A stretch of DNA of 64,000 nt from Polynucleobacter arcticus (GCF_013307205.1 NZ_CP028940.1:975702-1039701), one strand, 5' to 3'; shown: positions 17,289 to 24,760, counted from the first letter of the stretch. Translations and numbers: made by a program. The notes: generated by a model not told the origin, from the letters alone.

Positions 17289-17430
17289 ATTTTCTTTCTT
17301 TTTTTGATCTCATTGATAAATATTTTTTCCACAAGCATCAAGATTTGACCCATATAAAACTAAATAATCAATTTCAATGACTCTTGATGATCCTGAACCT
17401 CATTATGAAAGACGGCTAGTTTCATACTAA

Positions 17431-17943
17431 TTAGCTCTTACCGGATTCTAGTATTGCCTTGGATTGTCTAATATCTAGAGACTCTTCTTCATAATGACGA
17501 CGTAATTCTCGACGAAGTTCTGCACCTTTATGGCGACGAAACTGATCTGGTGTATTTGGAGTAAAAGTTGGTACAGGTGTGGGTTTACCACTTTGGTCTG
17601 TGGCTACCATCGTGAAAAAACAACTATTTACATGTCGCTTAATCTGCGATTGAATATTCTCGGCAATCACCTTAATGCCAATCTCCATTGAAGTGTTTCC
17701 AGTGAAGTTTACAGAAGCATAGCAAGATACTAGCTCTCCCACATGCACGGGTTGCCTGAAAGTTACCTGGTCAACACTCATAGTTACTACTTGTTTCCCA
17801 GAATAACGGCTAGCACAGGCGTACGCTACTTGATCAAGCAGCTTAAGTAAATCACCGCCATGAACATTCCCGATAAAGTTTGCTTTATCGGGTGTCATCA
17901 ATACAGTCATCATTAATTCAGAATTAGAATGATTCAAGTCCAT
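17431..17943 (-). CDS. Acyl-CoA thioesterase, hotdog fold (YciA/BACH type)
   Basis: The 170-residue protein has the hotdog acyl-CoA hydrolase layout. PDKANFIGNVHGGDLLKLLDQVAYACASRYSG includes the Asn and His-Gly-Gly that bind the thioester and the catalytic Asp on the central helix, followed by VDQVTFRQPVHVGE and a strand pair ending in CFFTMVA. It hydrolyses acyl-CoA in the cytoplasm as a hexamer or trimer of dimers. The C-terminal 40 residues are strongly charged and extend beyond the usual YciA end. Chain-length preference cannot be told. Confidence 0.83.
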   Translation of the reverse strand: MDLNHSNSELMMTVLMTPDKANFIGNVHGGDLLKLLDQVAYACASRYSGKQVVTMSVDQVTFRQPVHVGELVSCYASVNFTGNTSMEIGIKVIAENIQSQIKRHVNSCFFTMVATDQSGKPTPVPTFTPNTPDQFRRHKGAELRRELRRHYEEESLDIRQSKAILESGKS

Positions 17944-18148
17944 ACCTCATCAATATCATTTAAGGGCTTATGATCCCAAGGGGTAATTGACGCAACGATT
18001 GTCGTAAGCCTTACGAGTCTCAAGCCAAATAAACACCAAATTATTTAAAAGCTAATTAAGTTTAATGATGATTTAACGCCTCCTAATTACAGCATATTGA
18101 AACTTGAGTCCAAAGATCGTTTTCTTTGCCTGATAATGACTGTTGCGA

Positions 18149-18177
18149 TTGTGACTAGTAAAGAATTGCTTTAAATA
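18149..18177 (+). promoter_or_regulatory. Candidate sigma-70 promoter
   Basis: TTGTGA (18149-18154), a 17-base spacer, and TAAATA (18172-18177) match sigma-70 boxes at four of six positions each. A transcript from here would start near 18184 and run about 217 bases to the terminator-like hairpin. Confidence 0.35.
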
Positions 18178-18400
18178 CTTATTATTCACGTGATGGGCGA
18201 ATATTTGGCTTATGGTGCTTAACAAGTACGTCATTTCATTTTCCTTTTTTTAAAAAATACTTGGGGCACTGCCCAAACACTATGCACCTTATTTGTATAT
18301 GTCGCACCAAGGCAAAAGCCCCTCTAAAAGTAGTCTTATACGTAAAAACCCTAATAGGTACACAATGGTTTTGTCCTTGACCGCTGAGAAAGGGTCCTTA

Positions 18401-18424
18401 AGTCGCCTTTGGGCGACTTTTTTG
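18401..18424 (+). terminator. Rho-independent terminator-like hairpin directly before the aldolase start
   Basis: AGTCGCC pairs perfectly with GGCGACT around a TTTG loop and is followed by a run of six T. The U-run ends only 13 bases before the ATG at 18438, leaving no room for a promoter in between, so the aldolase mRNA must contain this hairpin. That makes it either an attenuator in the aldolase leader or the end of a separate small RNA that is partly read through. Confidence 0.6.
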
Positions 18425-18437
18425 AAATGAGAAAAAA

Positions 18438-19064
18438 ATGCTAGAAACAATTTGTGACACCTTGATAGACGCATATAAGCGTAATTGGATTACCAGTAGA
18501 GACGGTAATGTCAGCATCAGGCATCACGATCGTGATCATTTTTACATTACACCTAGTGGCGTTCGTAAGCAAACATTGCAGCCTGATCAGTTCAAAAAAA
18601 TTAAGTTATTGGGCGAAACTTGGGAAGAGCTTGATTACACCGATATTAGTAAAAATTTAAGACCTAGCGGCGAGATACCATTGCATTTTGGACTTCAGAA
18701 AAAATTGGGGCAACACAGCAATGAGGTGAGGGTGGTGGTGCATTTACACCCAACCTACTGTATTGCAGCCATGCATGCTGGCATTGATCTTAGCACTGTT
18801 AGTGAGGCATTCCCCGAGCTTAATCGTTATACAAAGGTTGCTCCCAATGTACAAGATGTTGAACCGATTAGTCAGCAACTTGCGGATCAGTGTCATGCTA
18901 ATTTACAACTAGATGAAGATGGCTTTATTGGCTTTGATATTGTTGGCATTAAGGGGCACGGAGTGGTTGCAGTCGACGTTTCTCCTTGGCAAGCCTATGA
19001 ACACATCGAGCGACTTGAGCACATATGTAAGATAGTTCTAGCATCTGGAAAATATGATTCGTAA
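18438..19064 (+). CDS. Class II aldolase/adducin-family protein
   Basis: The 208-residue protein has the fuculose-phosphate aldolase fold. RDGNVSIRHHDRDHFYITPSGV carries the phosphate-binding loop (GNVS, PSG), RPSGEIPLHFGL holds the catalytic-type Glu, and HLHPTY plus GIKGHGV supply zinc-ligand histidines. Enzymes of this family cleave sugar phosphates or act as epimerases or dehydratases, so the substrate is open. No sugar kinase or isomerase is adjacent. The ribosome site before the ATG is weak and sits directly after a terminator-like hairpin. The last 11 bases overlap the next gene (DUF2237), suggesting co-transcription. Confidence 0.75.
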   Translation: MLETICDTLIDAYKRNWITSRDGNVSIRHHDRDHFYITPSGVRKQTLQPDQFKKIKLLGETWEELDYTDISKNLRPSGEIPLHFGLQKKLGQHSNEVRVVVHLHPTYCIAAMHAGIDLSTVSEAFPELNRYTKVAPNVQDVEPISQQLADQCHANLQLDEDGFIGFDIVGIKGHGVVAVDVSPWQAYEHIERLEHICKIVLASGKYDS

Positions 19065-19479
19065 ATTACTTTCCCTTTTTTTGATAGCTTTATCTTCTTC
19101 AGTTATGGCTGATATGGCAAGAGGTTTCAATGTTTTAGAGCAAGAGCTAGCTCCTCTTAAGGGCAATCAAATTACGGGGTTTTATAGAGATGGATATTGT
19201 CGTACCGATGAAAACGATCCAGGTCAACATGCGGTTGCAGCAACCATGACCCAAAAGTTTCTTGATTACACAAAATCTCGTGGAAACGACCTTCAAACCC
19301 CGAAACCACGCTCGAGTTTTCCAGGTTTAAAGCCTGGTGATAAATGGTGTCTCTGTACTGCCAGATGGATAGAAGCAGAAGAGGCGGGTGTGGCGCCCCC
19401 GGTTAATCTACCGGCAACACATAAGGCCGCCTTAACTCTTGTGCCCCTCAAAACTCTACAAAAATATCAAACTAAATAA
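19054..19479 (+). CDS. DUF2237 family protein with signal peptide
   Basis: The 141-residue protein matches DUF2237: FNVLEQELAPL, ITGFYRDGYCRTDENDPGQH, KFLDYTKSRGNDLQTP, FPGLKPGDKWCLC and ARWIEAEEAGVAPPV in order, covering the whole family domain. Family members I know are cytoplasmic and of unknown function. Here an added N-terminal hydrophobic segment (KLLSLFLIALSSSVMADMA) looks like a signal peptide, so this copy may be periplasmic. Conserved cysteines in GYC and WCLC could bind a metal or form disulphides. It overlaps the aldolase gene by 11 bases. Confidence 0.78.
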   Translation: MIRKLLSLFLIALSSSVMADMARGFNVLEQELAPLKGNQITGFYRDGYCRTDENDPGQHAVAATMTQKFLDYTKSRGNDLQTPKPRSSFPGLKPGDKWCLCTARWIEAEEAGVAPPVNLPATHKAALTLVPLKTLQKYQTK

Positions 19480-19517
19480 CTTAGAGTTGCTAATTGCCTT
19501 AATGGACCTTTAAATGA

Positions 19518-19825
19518 AACCAAGGCCTTAACAAATTTCTACTTGATCCTGCAACTGGTGCTGCCGAAGATCCCCCTCAAAAGTATGTAGGTTTGTATGT
19601 TTTGGAGAAATTGTTGCTCATGTTGAATTATTGGTTGGTGCACTGACCGTCATGCCACGTCTAAAAGATATCTCGGTGAGAGCGCAGTTAGGTGACTTCA
19701 TCACACGCTTTAGTGGAATCACAATGTGCTGCGTGGTGACAGGCCTTATTTGGGTAGCTATAAAGCTAGATAAACAATTAAATACTCAGTTTCGGGCCTG
19801 TGAGCATCTAATTTGTCATCGGTAG
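19518..19825 (+). pseudogene. Frameshifted remnant of an unrecognised gene
   Basis: Two adjoining frames read like parts of one protein. The first, after a stop at 19515-19517, gives NQGLNKFLLDPATGAAEDPP and then QKYVGLYVLEK. From about 19607 the sequence continues in another frame as EIVAHVELLVGALTVMPRL, DFITRFSGITMCCVVTGLIW and WVAIKLDKQL, ending at TAG 19823-19825. A single indel near 19601-19612 would join them. The second half has one probable membrane helix. No start codon with ribosome site is present, so this is the 3' part of a decayed gene. I do not recognise the family; the end resembles a membrane subunit, and the adjacent genes concern metals. Confidence 0.45.
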
Positions 19826-19857
19826 CAAGTTAGGAGGAGAAGTATTAAAATTAACTA

Positions 19858-20205
19858 ATGTTCAAAAAGCTTTCGCTTATCTTTTTAATTCTTACCTTGC
19901 CCATTCAAGCTTGGGCAGTTTCGGACATGCCATTTAAACATCAATCGACAGCAGTTGGTGTTGAAACTCAAAAATCTTCTCATCCATGTCATCAAGATCT
20001 CAAAGTAACGACAACAGATAAGTCTGATCCACAGAATTACTTCCAAGATAGTGGTTGTAATTCTTGCGTGCTGTGTATGGCATTTGCCCCTCATTCATAC
20101 CTGCCATTTTCTGGTCTGATTTCTCATCAGACCACATCAAATGTCGGGAATTTTAGTTTTGCTAGTTACAACACGCCATCGCTAATTAAGCCACCCATTC
20201 TTTAA
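19858..20205 (+). CDS. Small exported Cys/His-containing protein at head of metal cassette
   Basis: The 115-residue protein has a Sec signal peptide (FKKLSLIFLILTLPIQAWA, cleaved near residue 20). The mature part carries SSHPCHQD and a cluster GCNSCVLCM, a CxxCxxC spacing well suited to metal or disulphide chemistry. It resembles the short DUF2946-like exported proteins that accompany copper genes, but the match is not firm. The start is forced: an in-frame stop lies at 19852, yet the strong Shine-Dalgarno AGGAGGAGA (19832-19840) is 17 bases from the ATG, unusually far. It is the first of five plus-strand genes with metal-related features. Confidence 0.6.
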   Translation: MFKKLSLIFLILTLPIQAWAVSDMPFKHQSTAVGVETQKSSHPCHQDLKVTTTDKSDPQNYFQDSGCNSCVLCMAFAPHSYLPFSGLISHQTTSNVGNFSFASYNTPSLIKPPIL

Positions 20206-20259
20206 CTCCACAGCATAAGTCCGCCCAAATTTTGGGTATTTACTTCACTGGAGAGTTTT

Positions 20260-20541
20260 ATGAAACAAATTATTATCGCTTTAGTTTGCTTGCTATCGTC
20301 TTATGCCATAGCAAACCCAGAATGGGTCAATGGTGAGATCGTCAGAATCGACCCATCCCGTGATCGTATTGTGCTTAAGCATGAATATATTGCCAGTATC
20401 AGAATGCATGCAATGACCATGCCTTTTGGTACCTCAAAGGACTTGAATCTAGATGCCTATCGTCCTGGTGATAAGGTGCGCTTTCAAATCAAAGTGGTAG
20501 ATGGCACTTTGGATATCGCTGCTATTGAAAAGCTGAAATGA
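20260..20541 (+). CDS. CusF-like periplasmic copper-binding protein
   Basis: The 93-residue protein has a signal peptide (cleaved after YAIA-N, about residue 19) and a single CusF_Ec domain: NGEIVRIDPSRDRIVLKHE, then MHAMTMPFGTS, then YRPGDKVRFQIKVVDGTLDI. In CusF the Cu(I)/Ag(I) site uses one His, a Trp and two Met residues. MHAMTMPF supplies the methionines and the upstream KHE the His, while the Trp position is not obvious, as in the NGEIV-type paralogues. It probably carries Cu(I) or Ag(I) in the periplasm. Its stop overlaps the next start by four bases. The partner exporter CusCBA is not in the window. Confidence 0.85.
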   Translation: MKQIIIALVCLLSSYAIANPEWVNGEIVRIDPSRDRIVLKHEYIASIRMHAMTMPFGTSKDLNLDAYRPGDKVRFQIKVVDGTLDIAAIEKLK

Positions 20542-21188
20542 AGCGGACTCTATTTTTAAAGTTTGCATTTCTTATGGCAATAGGATTTATGACACAGCTC
20601 AGTGCTGCGCCTTTGGGCTATAAAAATAGCTGGATGGTGATGGGTGACTTTAGCAAAACCTATCAAGAATTGTCGGTAAACTATTCCACCACAGCAAATG
20701 ATGCACTCGGAGTTTCAGTTAGCGCGATGCAAACAGAAGATTCCGTATCAAGAAGGCAAAATGCAGAAGTGGTCTATACCCGCAAGGTGGCACGCTGGAA
20801 CCTACCTAATGCACAGGCTAATGTTTGGTTTATTGGTGGTTTAGGCTCTACAACTGGGAATACGTTCGGAGGATCAAAGGCAATGGCGTCACCCGGTCTT
20901 CAGGTCGATTATGAAACTACCCGGTTTTACTCCATGGCATCTGCCCGGGTTTATGCGGCACAGGGAGCAACAAGCAACATCACTACGGCACGCCTTGGGG
21001 CTTCATTTTATGAGGTTGATTATGACCAGCCACAGCCATGGCTCGTGATTGAGGCTCGGCGGATGACGTTTGTATCAAATCAGTATGAGTTCACTCCCAT
21101 GCTGCGGGTTATTCACAATCGGTATTTTGTGGAAGCGGGCGCAAATCTATCTGGACAACTGCGTTTTAACTTTATGTATAACTATTAG
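20538..21188 (+). CDS. Exported, probably outer-membrane beta-barrel protein of unknown function
   Basis: The 216-residue protein has a signal peptide ending near LSAAP. The mature part shows alternating polar/apolar strands (WMVMGDFSKTYQELSVNYS, ANVWFIGGLG, FYSMASARVYAAQG) and ends in an aromatic residue in the pattern LRFNFMYNY, a typical outer-membrane barrel C-terminus for BAM insertion. There are no cysteines in the mature protein. It overlaps cusF-like by four bases and precedes the HMA gene by 10 bases, so it belongs to the metal cassette and may form an outer-membrane component or pore. I do not know a characterised family. Confidence 0.65.
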   Translation: MKRTLFLKFAFLMAIGFMTQLSAAPLGYKNSWMVMGDFSKTYQELSVNYSTTANDALGVSVSAMQTEDSVSRRQNAEVVYTRKVARWNLPNAQANVWFIGGLGSTTGNTFGGSKAMASPGLQVDYETTRFYSMASARVYAAQGATSNITTARLGASFYEVDYDQPQPWLVIEARRMTFVSNQYEFTPMLRVIHNRYFVEAGANLSGQLRFNFMYNY

Positions 21189-21198
21189 GATGATAAAC

Positions 21199-21525
21199 AT
21201 GAAAATGATTAATTTTATATTGGCAATTTCTTTACTAGGATTGAGTCAAGCAGCTTTAGCTAGTATGAAAGTCACAGTAAATGGTATGGTCTGCTCTTTT
21301 TGTGCGCAAGGCATCGAAAAGAGCCTCTTAAAACTCGATGAAACAAAGGCGGTATTAGTTGATTTAAAAAATAAGGTTGTGATAGTTGAGGCAAAAGATG
21401 GAAAAACGCTTAATGAAAAGTTAATCAAAGAGGAGATTACCGATTCTGGTTATGACGTTGTTAGTGTTGAAACAATTCCACAGACAGTCGCTCAATTTAA
21501 AGAGCAGATGAAGGCTAAGAAATGA
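21199..21525 (+). CDS. Exported heavy-metal-associated (HMA) domain protein, MerP-like
   Basis: The 108-residue protein has a signal peptide (cleaved near ALA-S) and an HMA ferredoxin-like domain with the metal site GMVCSFCAQGIEKSL (CxxC), followed by a lysine-rich second half and an extra 25-residue C-terminal helix. MerP and copper chaperones share this site; soft metals such as Cu(I), Hg(II) or Zn(II) fit. I chose the ATG at 21199 rather than 21190 because AGGA then sits eight bases upstream. Its stop overlaps the next gene start by four bases, so it is coupled to the MerT-like membrane protein, the MerP-MerT partnership in reversed order. Confidence 0.82.
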   Translation: MKMINFILAISLLGLSQAALASMKVTVNGMVCSFCAQGIEKSLLKLDETKAVLVDLKNKVVIVEAKDGKTLNEKLIKEEITDSGYDVVSVETIPQTVAQFKEQMKAKK

Positions 21526-21911
21526 TGCAGGATGATTTGCATGATGTAAAAACCTCCTTCTTTAGCTCCTTAGTAACTCTTTTTGCTAGCTCCAGCACCT
21601 TAGTCTGTTGTGCCATTCCTGCATTACTGGTGAGCTTGGGGGCGGGTGCGGCTCTGGCTTCACTCGTTGCTGTATTTCCTCAAATTGTGTGGATCAGCGA
21701 GAACAAGGAGATCATTTTTTTATTCAGTACTGTGTTGATGGTGATTGGCGGCATCGTACAGTGGCGTAATCGTTATGCCCCATGCCCAGTAGATCTGAGG
21801 CTAAGGCAGGCATGCTTAAGAACTCGTAAAGTATCTTTAGGTATTTATTTGTTTAGCTTGGCTCTGCTGATAATTGGCGGTTGGTTTGCTTTTATCCAGC
21901 CACTTTTATGA
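21522..21911 (+). CDS. MerT-like inner-membrane metal transporter
   Basis: The 129-residue protein has three hydrophobic helices. The first contains a vicinal cysteine pair in STLVCCAIPALLVSLGAG, the position and context of the Cys-Cys pair in MerT. Two more cysteines (APCPVDLR and QACLRT) lie in the cytoplasmic loop between helices two and three, where MerT has its second pair. MerT takes Hg(II) from MerP into the cytoplasm, but merA and merR are not present here, so the natural cargo may be another soft metal such as copper. It is the last gene of the cassette. Confidence 0.7.
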   Translation: MMQDDLHDVKTSFFSSLVTLFASSSTLVCCAIPALLVSLGAGAALASLVAVFPQIVWISENKEIIFLFSTVLMVIGGIVQWRNRYAPCPVDLRLRQACLRTRKVSLGIYLFSLALLIIGGWFAFIQPLL

Positions 21912-21987
21912 CAAAACAAGTTGAAAGTTTGGGATTAGAGGCCTCAGACTGCAGTTAATACCGCCTCGAGCTACCAAGTAGCTCAGA

Positions 21988-22017
21988 AACTCCCATCAGA
22001 AATCGTGGGGGTTTTGT
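21988..22017 (+). terminator. Terminator-like hairpin after the metal cassette
   Basis: AACTCCCA pairs with TGGGGGTT (one G-U pair) around a 10-base loop and is followed by further T residues (TTTTG). It lies 77 bases after the MerT-like stop. The T-run is short, so efficiency is uncertain. Confidence 0.45.
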
Positions 22018-22092
22018 CGCTTGAGAGTAGTTTTAAGTAATCCTCATGCACTGCACAATTTATTTCACGATTCGCTTTTTCGCTATAAGCCA

Positions 22093-22120
22093 TTGAAATA
22101 TATAGACTTTAAATTAGATA
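22093..22120 (+). promoter_or_regulatory. Candidate promoter of the alternative oxidase gene
   Basis: TTGAAA (22093-22098), a 16-base spacer and TAGATA (22115-22120) form sigma-70-like boxes. Transcription from near 22127 would give a leader of about 117 bases that includes the inverted repeat at 22182-22212. Confidence 0.35.
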
Positions 22121-22181
22121 TGAATACTGCCGAGGCGTAGTTAGCTGGCTCGGATCGTGCTGTGCAGGCTAGATTTTCTAG

Positions 22182-22212
22182 GTCCAAAGTGAGCAAATAA
22201 CTGACTTTGGGC
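22182..22212. promoter_or_regulatory. Inverted repeat before the alternative oxidase gene
   Basis: GTCCAAAGT and ACTTTGGGC are 9-bp arms with one G-T wobble around a 13-base spacer, ending 32 bases before the ATG at 22244. It could be a DNA operator for a dimeric regulator or an mRNA hairpin. It has no T-run, so it is not a terminator. Confidence 0.35.
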
Positions 22213-22243
22213 ATGGATCCTAAAAAAGACTTAGAGTGTTCTT

Positions 22244-22852
22244 ATGAGCGAATCTATCCACTACACCCCCATTGATATTTCTGATCGAGTTGCATTGGCG
22301 TTTACCAAGGGTATGCGCTTTTTTGCTGACACCTTTTTTAAGAAGCGGTATGGACATCGAGCCGTTGTTTTAGAAACCGTAGCAGGTGTTCCAGGAATGG
22401 TTGCTGGTATGTGGACTCACTTAACCAGCCTTCGTAGTATGAAAATTGGCTATGGACCAAAGATTCGTACGCTTTTAGCGGAAGCTGAGAACGAAAGAAT
22501 GCATCTAATGACTTTTATCGAGATTGCTAAGCCTAATGTGTTTGAGCGTTATCTCGTCTTGTTTACTCAGGCCATCTTCTGGAATTTCTTTTTTATTATT
22601 TATGTGTTTTTTCCAAGAACAGCACATCGCATAGTTGGCTATTTTGAGGAAGAAGCGGTCTACTCCTATACCGAATATCTAAAAGAAATTGATGAGGGAC
22701 GCACGCCTAATGTGCCGGCTCCAAGGATCGCTATTGATTACTGGAAGCTTGGATCTGATGCAACCCTTCGGGATGTCGTGATTGCCGTTCGTAATGATGA
22801 AGCGCATCATCGGGATACGAACCACCAATTTGCGTGCGACTATGACCATTAG
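22244..22852 (+). CDS. aox: Alternative oxidase (diiron ubiquinol oxidase)
   Basis: The 202-residue protein has all four signature helices of AOX: LETVAGVPG (Glu44), AENERMHL (Glu84, His87), YFEEEAVYSYT (Glu around 136), and RNDEAHHRDTNH (Glu186, His189), which together provide the six iron ligands. The conserved Tyr of the last box region and the quinone-site residues are in place. It oxidises ubiquinol and reduces O2 to water without pumping protons, and is insensitive to cyanide and nitric oxide and needs no copper or heme. There is no N-terminal targeting extension and no regulatory Cys near the N-terminus. AOX is uncommon in bacteria. It lies directly downstream of a metal-binding gene cassette, with its own likely promoter. 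Confidence 0.93.
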   Translation: MSESIHYTPIDISDRVALAFTKGMRFFADTFFKKRYGHRAVVLETVAGVPGMVAGMWTHLTSLRSMKIGYGPKIRTLLAEAENERMHLMTFIEIAKPNVFERYLVLFTQAIFWNFFFIIYVFFPRTAHRIVGYFEEEAVYSYTEYLKEIDEGRTPNVPAPRIAIDYWKLGSDATLRDVVIAVRNDEAHHRDTNHQFACDYDH

Positions 22853-23222
22853 TTCGGTATTGAAGGCGTCAGCGCCTATCGAAAAGAGTGAGCAAGATCT
22901 AGATTGAGCCTCCTCGACCTCTTCAAATGTAGTCTTAGGTCAACAAAGCCCTATGTCTTTTCCAGCGCTGACAAGGTTTTTATTTAACCTATGCAAAAAG
23001 TACCTGAAGTTTTAATACACAGATTGTGCGTAGGACATAGAATTAATCTGAGTCCATTTAATGTCAATACTAGTGCTGAGAAACGTTTAAGTTACTGGTA
23101 TTTTGCGTAAGCGGATTACTGTTAATTTTTAAGCCACACCGTTTATTGATTAACTGCTTCACTACAGTTGTAAAGCATTTCGTGTATGTAAATATTCTAA
23201 CCATAACAAGTAGGAGATAGAC
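22853..23222. other. Gene-free region upstream of acetaldehyde dehydrogenase
   Basis: This is 370 bp between two plus-strand genes. A sigma-70-like pair at 23146-23174 is listed separately. I see no clear terminator for the alternative oxidase gene, no coding frame with a supporting ribosome site, and no RNA gene. Confidence 0.35.
23146..23174 (+). promoter_or_regulatory. Candidate promoter of the aldehyde dehydrogenase gene
   Basis: TTGATT (23146-23151), 17 bases, and TGTAAA (23169-23174) resemble sigma-70 boxes. The spacer contains an inverted repeat AACTG / CAGTT that could bind a regulator. The gene starts 49 bases downstream, after AGGAGA. Confidence 0.3.
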
Positions 23223-24743
23223 ATGATTTATGCAAACCCAGGCCATGCTGACGCCCTGATGAAATACAAAGCCCACTACGATAATTTTATTGGCGGTAAG
23301 TGGGTAGCCCCAAGTAAAGGCCAATATTTTGATGTGATTTCACCTATTAATGGCAAGGCGTACACCAAGGTAGCGCGCTCTGATGCTAGCGATATTGAAC
23401 TGGCTTTGGATGCCGCGCATGCTGCTGCCGATCAATGGGGTAAAGCTGACGTAACAACGCGTAGCAATATTTTGTTGAAGATTGCCGATCGCATGGAGCA
23501 AAACTTAGAACTATTGGCCTATGTTGATGCTATTGATAACGGTAAAGCAATTCGGGAAACCTTAAATGCGGATATTCCGCTTGCAATTGATCACTTTCGA
23601 TACTTTGCCGGGGCAATCCGTGCACAAGAGGGAGGTCTGAGTGAGATTGATGAAAACACTGTGGCCTATCATTACTTGGAACCATTGGGTGTTGTAGGAC
23701 AAATCATCCCATGGAATTTCCCAATCTTGATGGCCGCATGGAAGCTTGCCCCAGCTTTAGCTGCAGGCAATTGCGTAGTCTTGAAGCCAGCGGAATCTAC
23801 TCCCATTTCAATCCTGATCGTAGCCGAGTTGATTGCAGATCTATTGCCACCAGGTGTTCTTAACATCGTCAATGGGTACGGCCGCGAAACTGGTATGCCA
23901 CTGGCCAATAGTAAGCGCATTGCTAAGATTGCTTTTACCGGCTCGACCTCTACTGGTCGTGTGATTGCGCAAGCTGCTGCAAATAATTTAATCCCGGCAA
24001 CTTTAGAGCTAGGCGGAAAATCTCCTAATGTCTTCTTTGCCGATGTCATGGATAAAGATGATGCATTTTTAGATAAAGCAATTGAAGGTCTTGTGTTGTT
24101 TGCCTTCAATCAAGGTGAGGTGTGCACTTGCCCAAGCCGCGCCTTAATTCAGGAAAGTATTTACGACCGATTTATGGAGCGTGTGCTGAAGCGCGTTGCC
24201 GCAATTAAGCAGATCAATCCATTAGATACTGATAGCATGATGGGTGCGCAGGCATCCAAAGAGCAGCTCACGAAGATCCTTTCTTATCTTGATCTAGGCA
24301 AGCAAGAAGGTGCAGAGTTGCTCGCTGGCGGTGCACAAGCACACCTAGGCGGTGATTTAGAGGGTGGCTATTACGTTCAACCCACTATCTTTAAGGGTCA
24401 TAATAAGATGCGGATCTTCCAAGAAGAAATCTTTGGCCCTGTCTTGGCTGTAACTACCTTTAAAGACGAAGCAGAAGCCCTTGAGTTAGCCAATGACACT
24501 CTGTATGGATTAGGTGCGGGCGTATGGACGCGTAACGGTAATTTGGCGTATCGAATGGGCCGAGCCATTAAAGCAGGTCGCGTTTGGACAAACTGTTATC
24601 ACGCCTATCCAGCCCATGCTGCGTTTGGTGGCTATAAGGAATCCGGTATCGGCCGTGAAAATCACAAGATGATGCTAGCTCACTACCAACAAACCAAAAA
24701 CTTATTGGTTAGCTATAGCGAAAATAAACTCGGCTTTTTCTGA
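23223..24743 (+). CDS. Acetaldehyde/aldehyde dehydrogenase, ExaC/AldB type
   Basis: The 506-residue NAD-dependent dehydrogenase has all the family blocks: [20 protein letters not shown] (cofactor site), [10 protein letters not shown] (Rossmann turn), ELGGKSPN (general-base Glu), [11 protein letters not shown] (nucleophile Cys near residue 300) and [21 protein letters not shown] and the N-terminal [26 protein letters not shown] are typical of the acetaldehyde-oxidising ExaC/AldB/AcoD group. It would oxidise acetaldehyde to acetate during alcohol use. AGGAGA lies five bases before the ATG. The following DUF779 gene is a known companion of this group. An alcohol dehydrogenase is not nearby. Confidence 0.9.
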   Translation: MIYANPGHADALMKYKAHYDNFIGGKWVAPSKGQYFDVISPINGKAYTKVARSDASDIELALDAAHAAADQWGKADVTTRSNILLKIADRMEQNLELLAYVDAIDNGKAIRETLNADIPLAIDHFRYFAGAIRAQEGGLSEIDENTVAYHYLEPLGVVGQIIPWNFPILMAAWKLAPALAAGNCVVLKPAESTPISILIVAELIADLLPPGVLNIVNGYGRETGMPLANSKRIAKIAFTGSTSTGRVIAQAAANNLIPATLELGGKSPNVFFADVMDKDDAFLDKAIEGLVLFAFNQGEVCTCPSRALIQESIYDRFMERVLKRVAAIKQINPLDTDSMMGAQASKEQLTKILSYLDLGKQEGAELLAGGAQAHLGGDLEGGYYVQPTIFKGHNKMRIFQEEIFGPVLAVTTFKDEAEALELANDTLYGLGAGVWTRNGNLAYRMGRAIKAGRVWTNCYHAYPAHAAFGGYKESGIGRENHKMMLAHYQQTKNLLVSYSENKLGFF

Positions 24744-24760
24744 TCGTTTTATATCGTATC

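Larger units (their letters stand above)
17944..18437. other. Long gene-free region upstream of the class II aldolase
   Basis: This 494-bp region lies between divergent genes. It holds a promoter-like pair at 18149-18177 and a strong terminator-like hairpin at 18401-18424, both pointing right (listed separately). Between them about 220 bases have no convincing reading frame. It could be a leader or a small RNA. Confidence 0.4.
21912..22243. other. Gene-free region between metal cassette and alternative oxidase
   Basis: This 332-bp region contains a terminator-like hairpin at 21988-22017 for the cassette, a candidate promoter at 22093-22120, and an inverted repeat at 22182-22212 just before the alternative oxidase gene (each listed separately). 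No coding frame is evident. Confidence 0.45.

Noticed and set aside
18289..18474. 61-codon minus-strand frame over the terminator before the aldolase
   Set aside because: It runs through the terminator hairpin and into the aldolase gene, and its residues show no family features.
19858..21911. Calling the cassette a mercury-resistance (mer) operon
   Set aside because: merA, merR and merB are absent and the CusF-like and barrel genes are not part of known mer operons; only the HMA and MerT-like parts resemble it.
23095..23110. Sigma-54 promoter upstream of the aldehyde dehydrogenase
   Set aside because: TGG and TTTTGC are only six bases apart (GG at 23097, GC at 23105), while -24/-12 boxes need ten bases between GG and GC.
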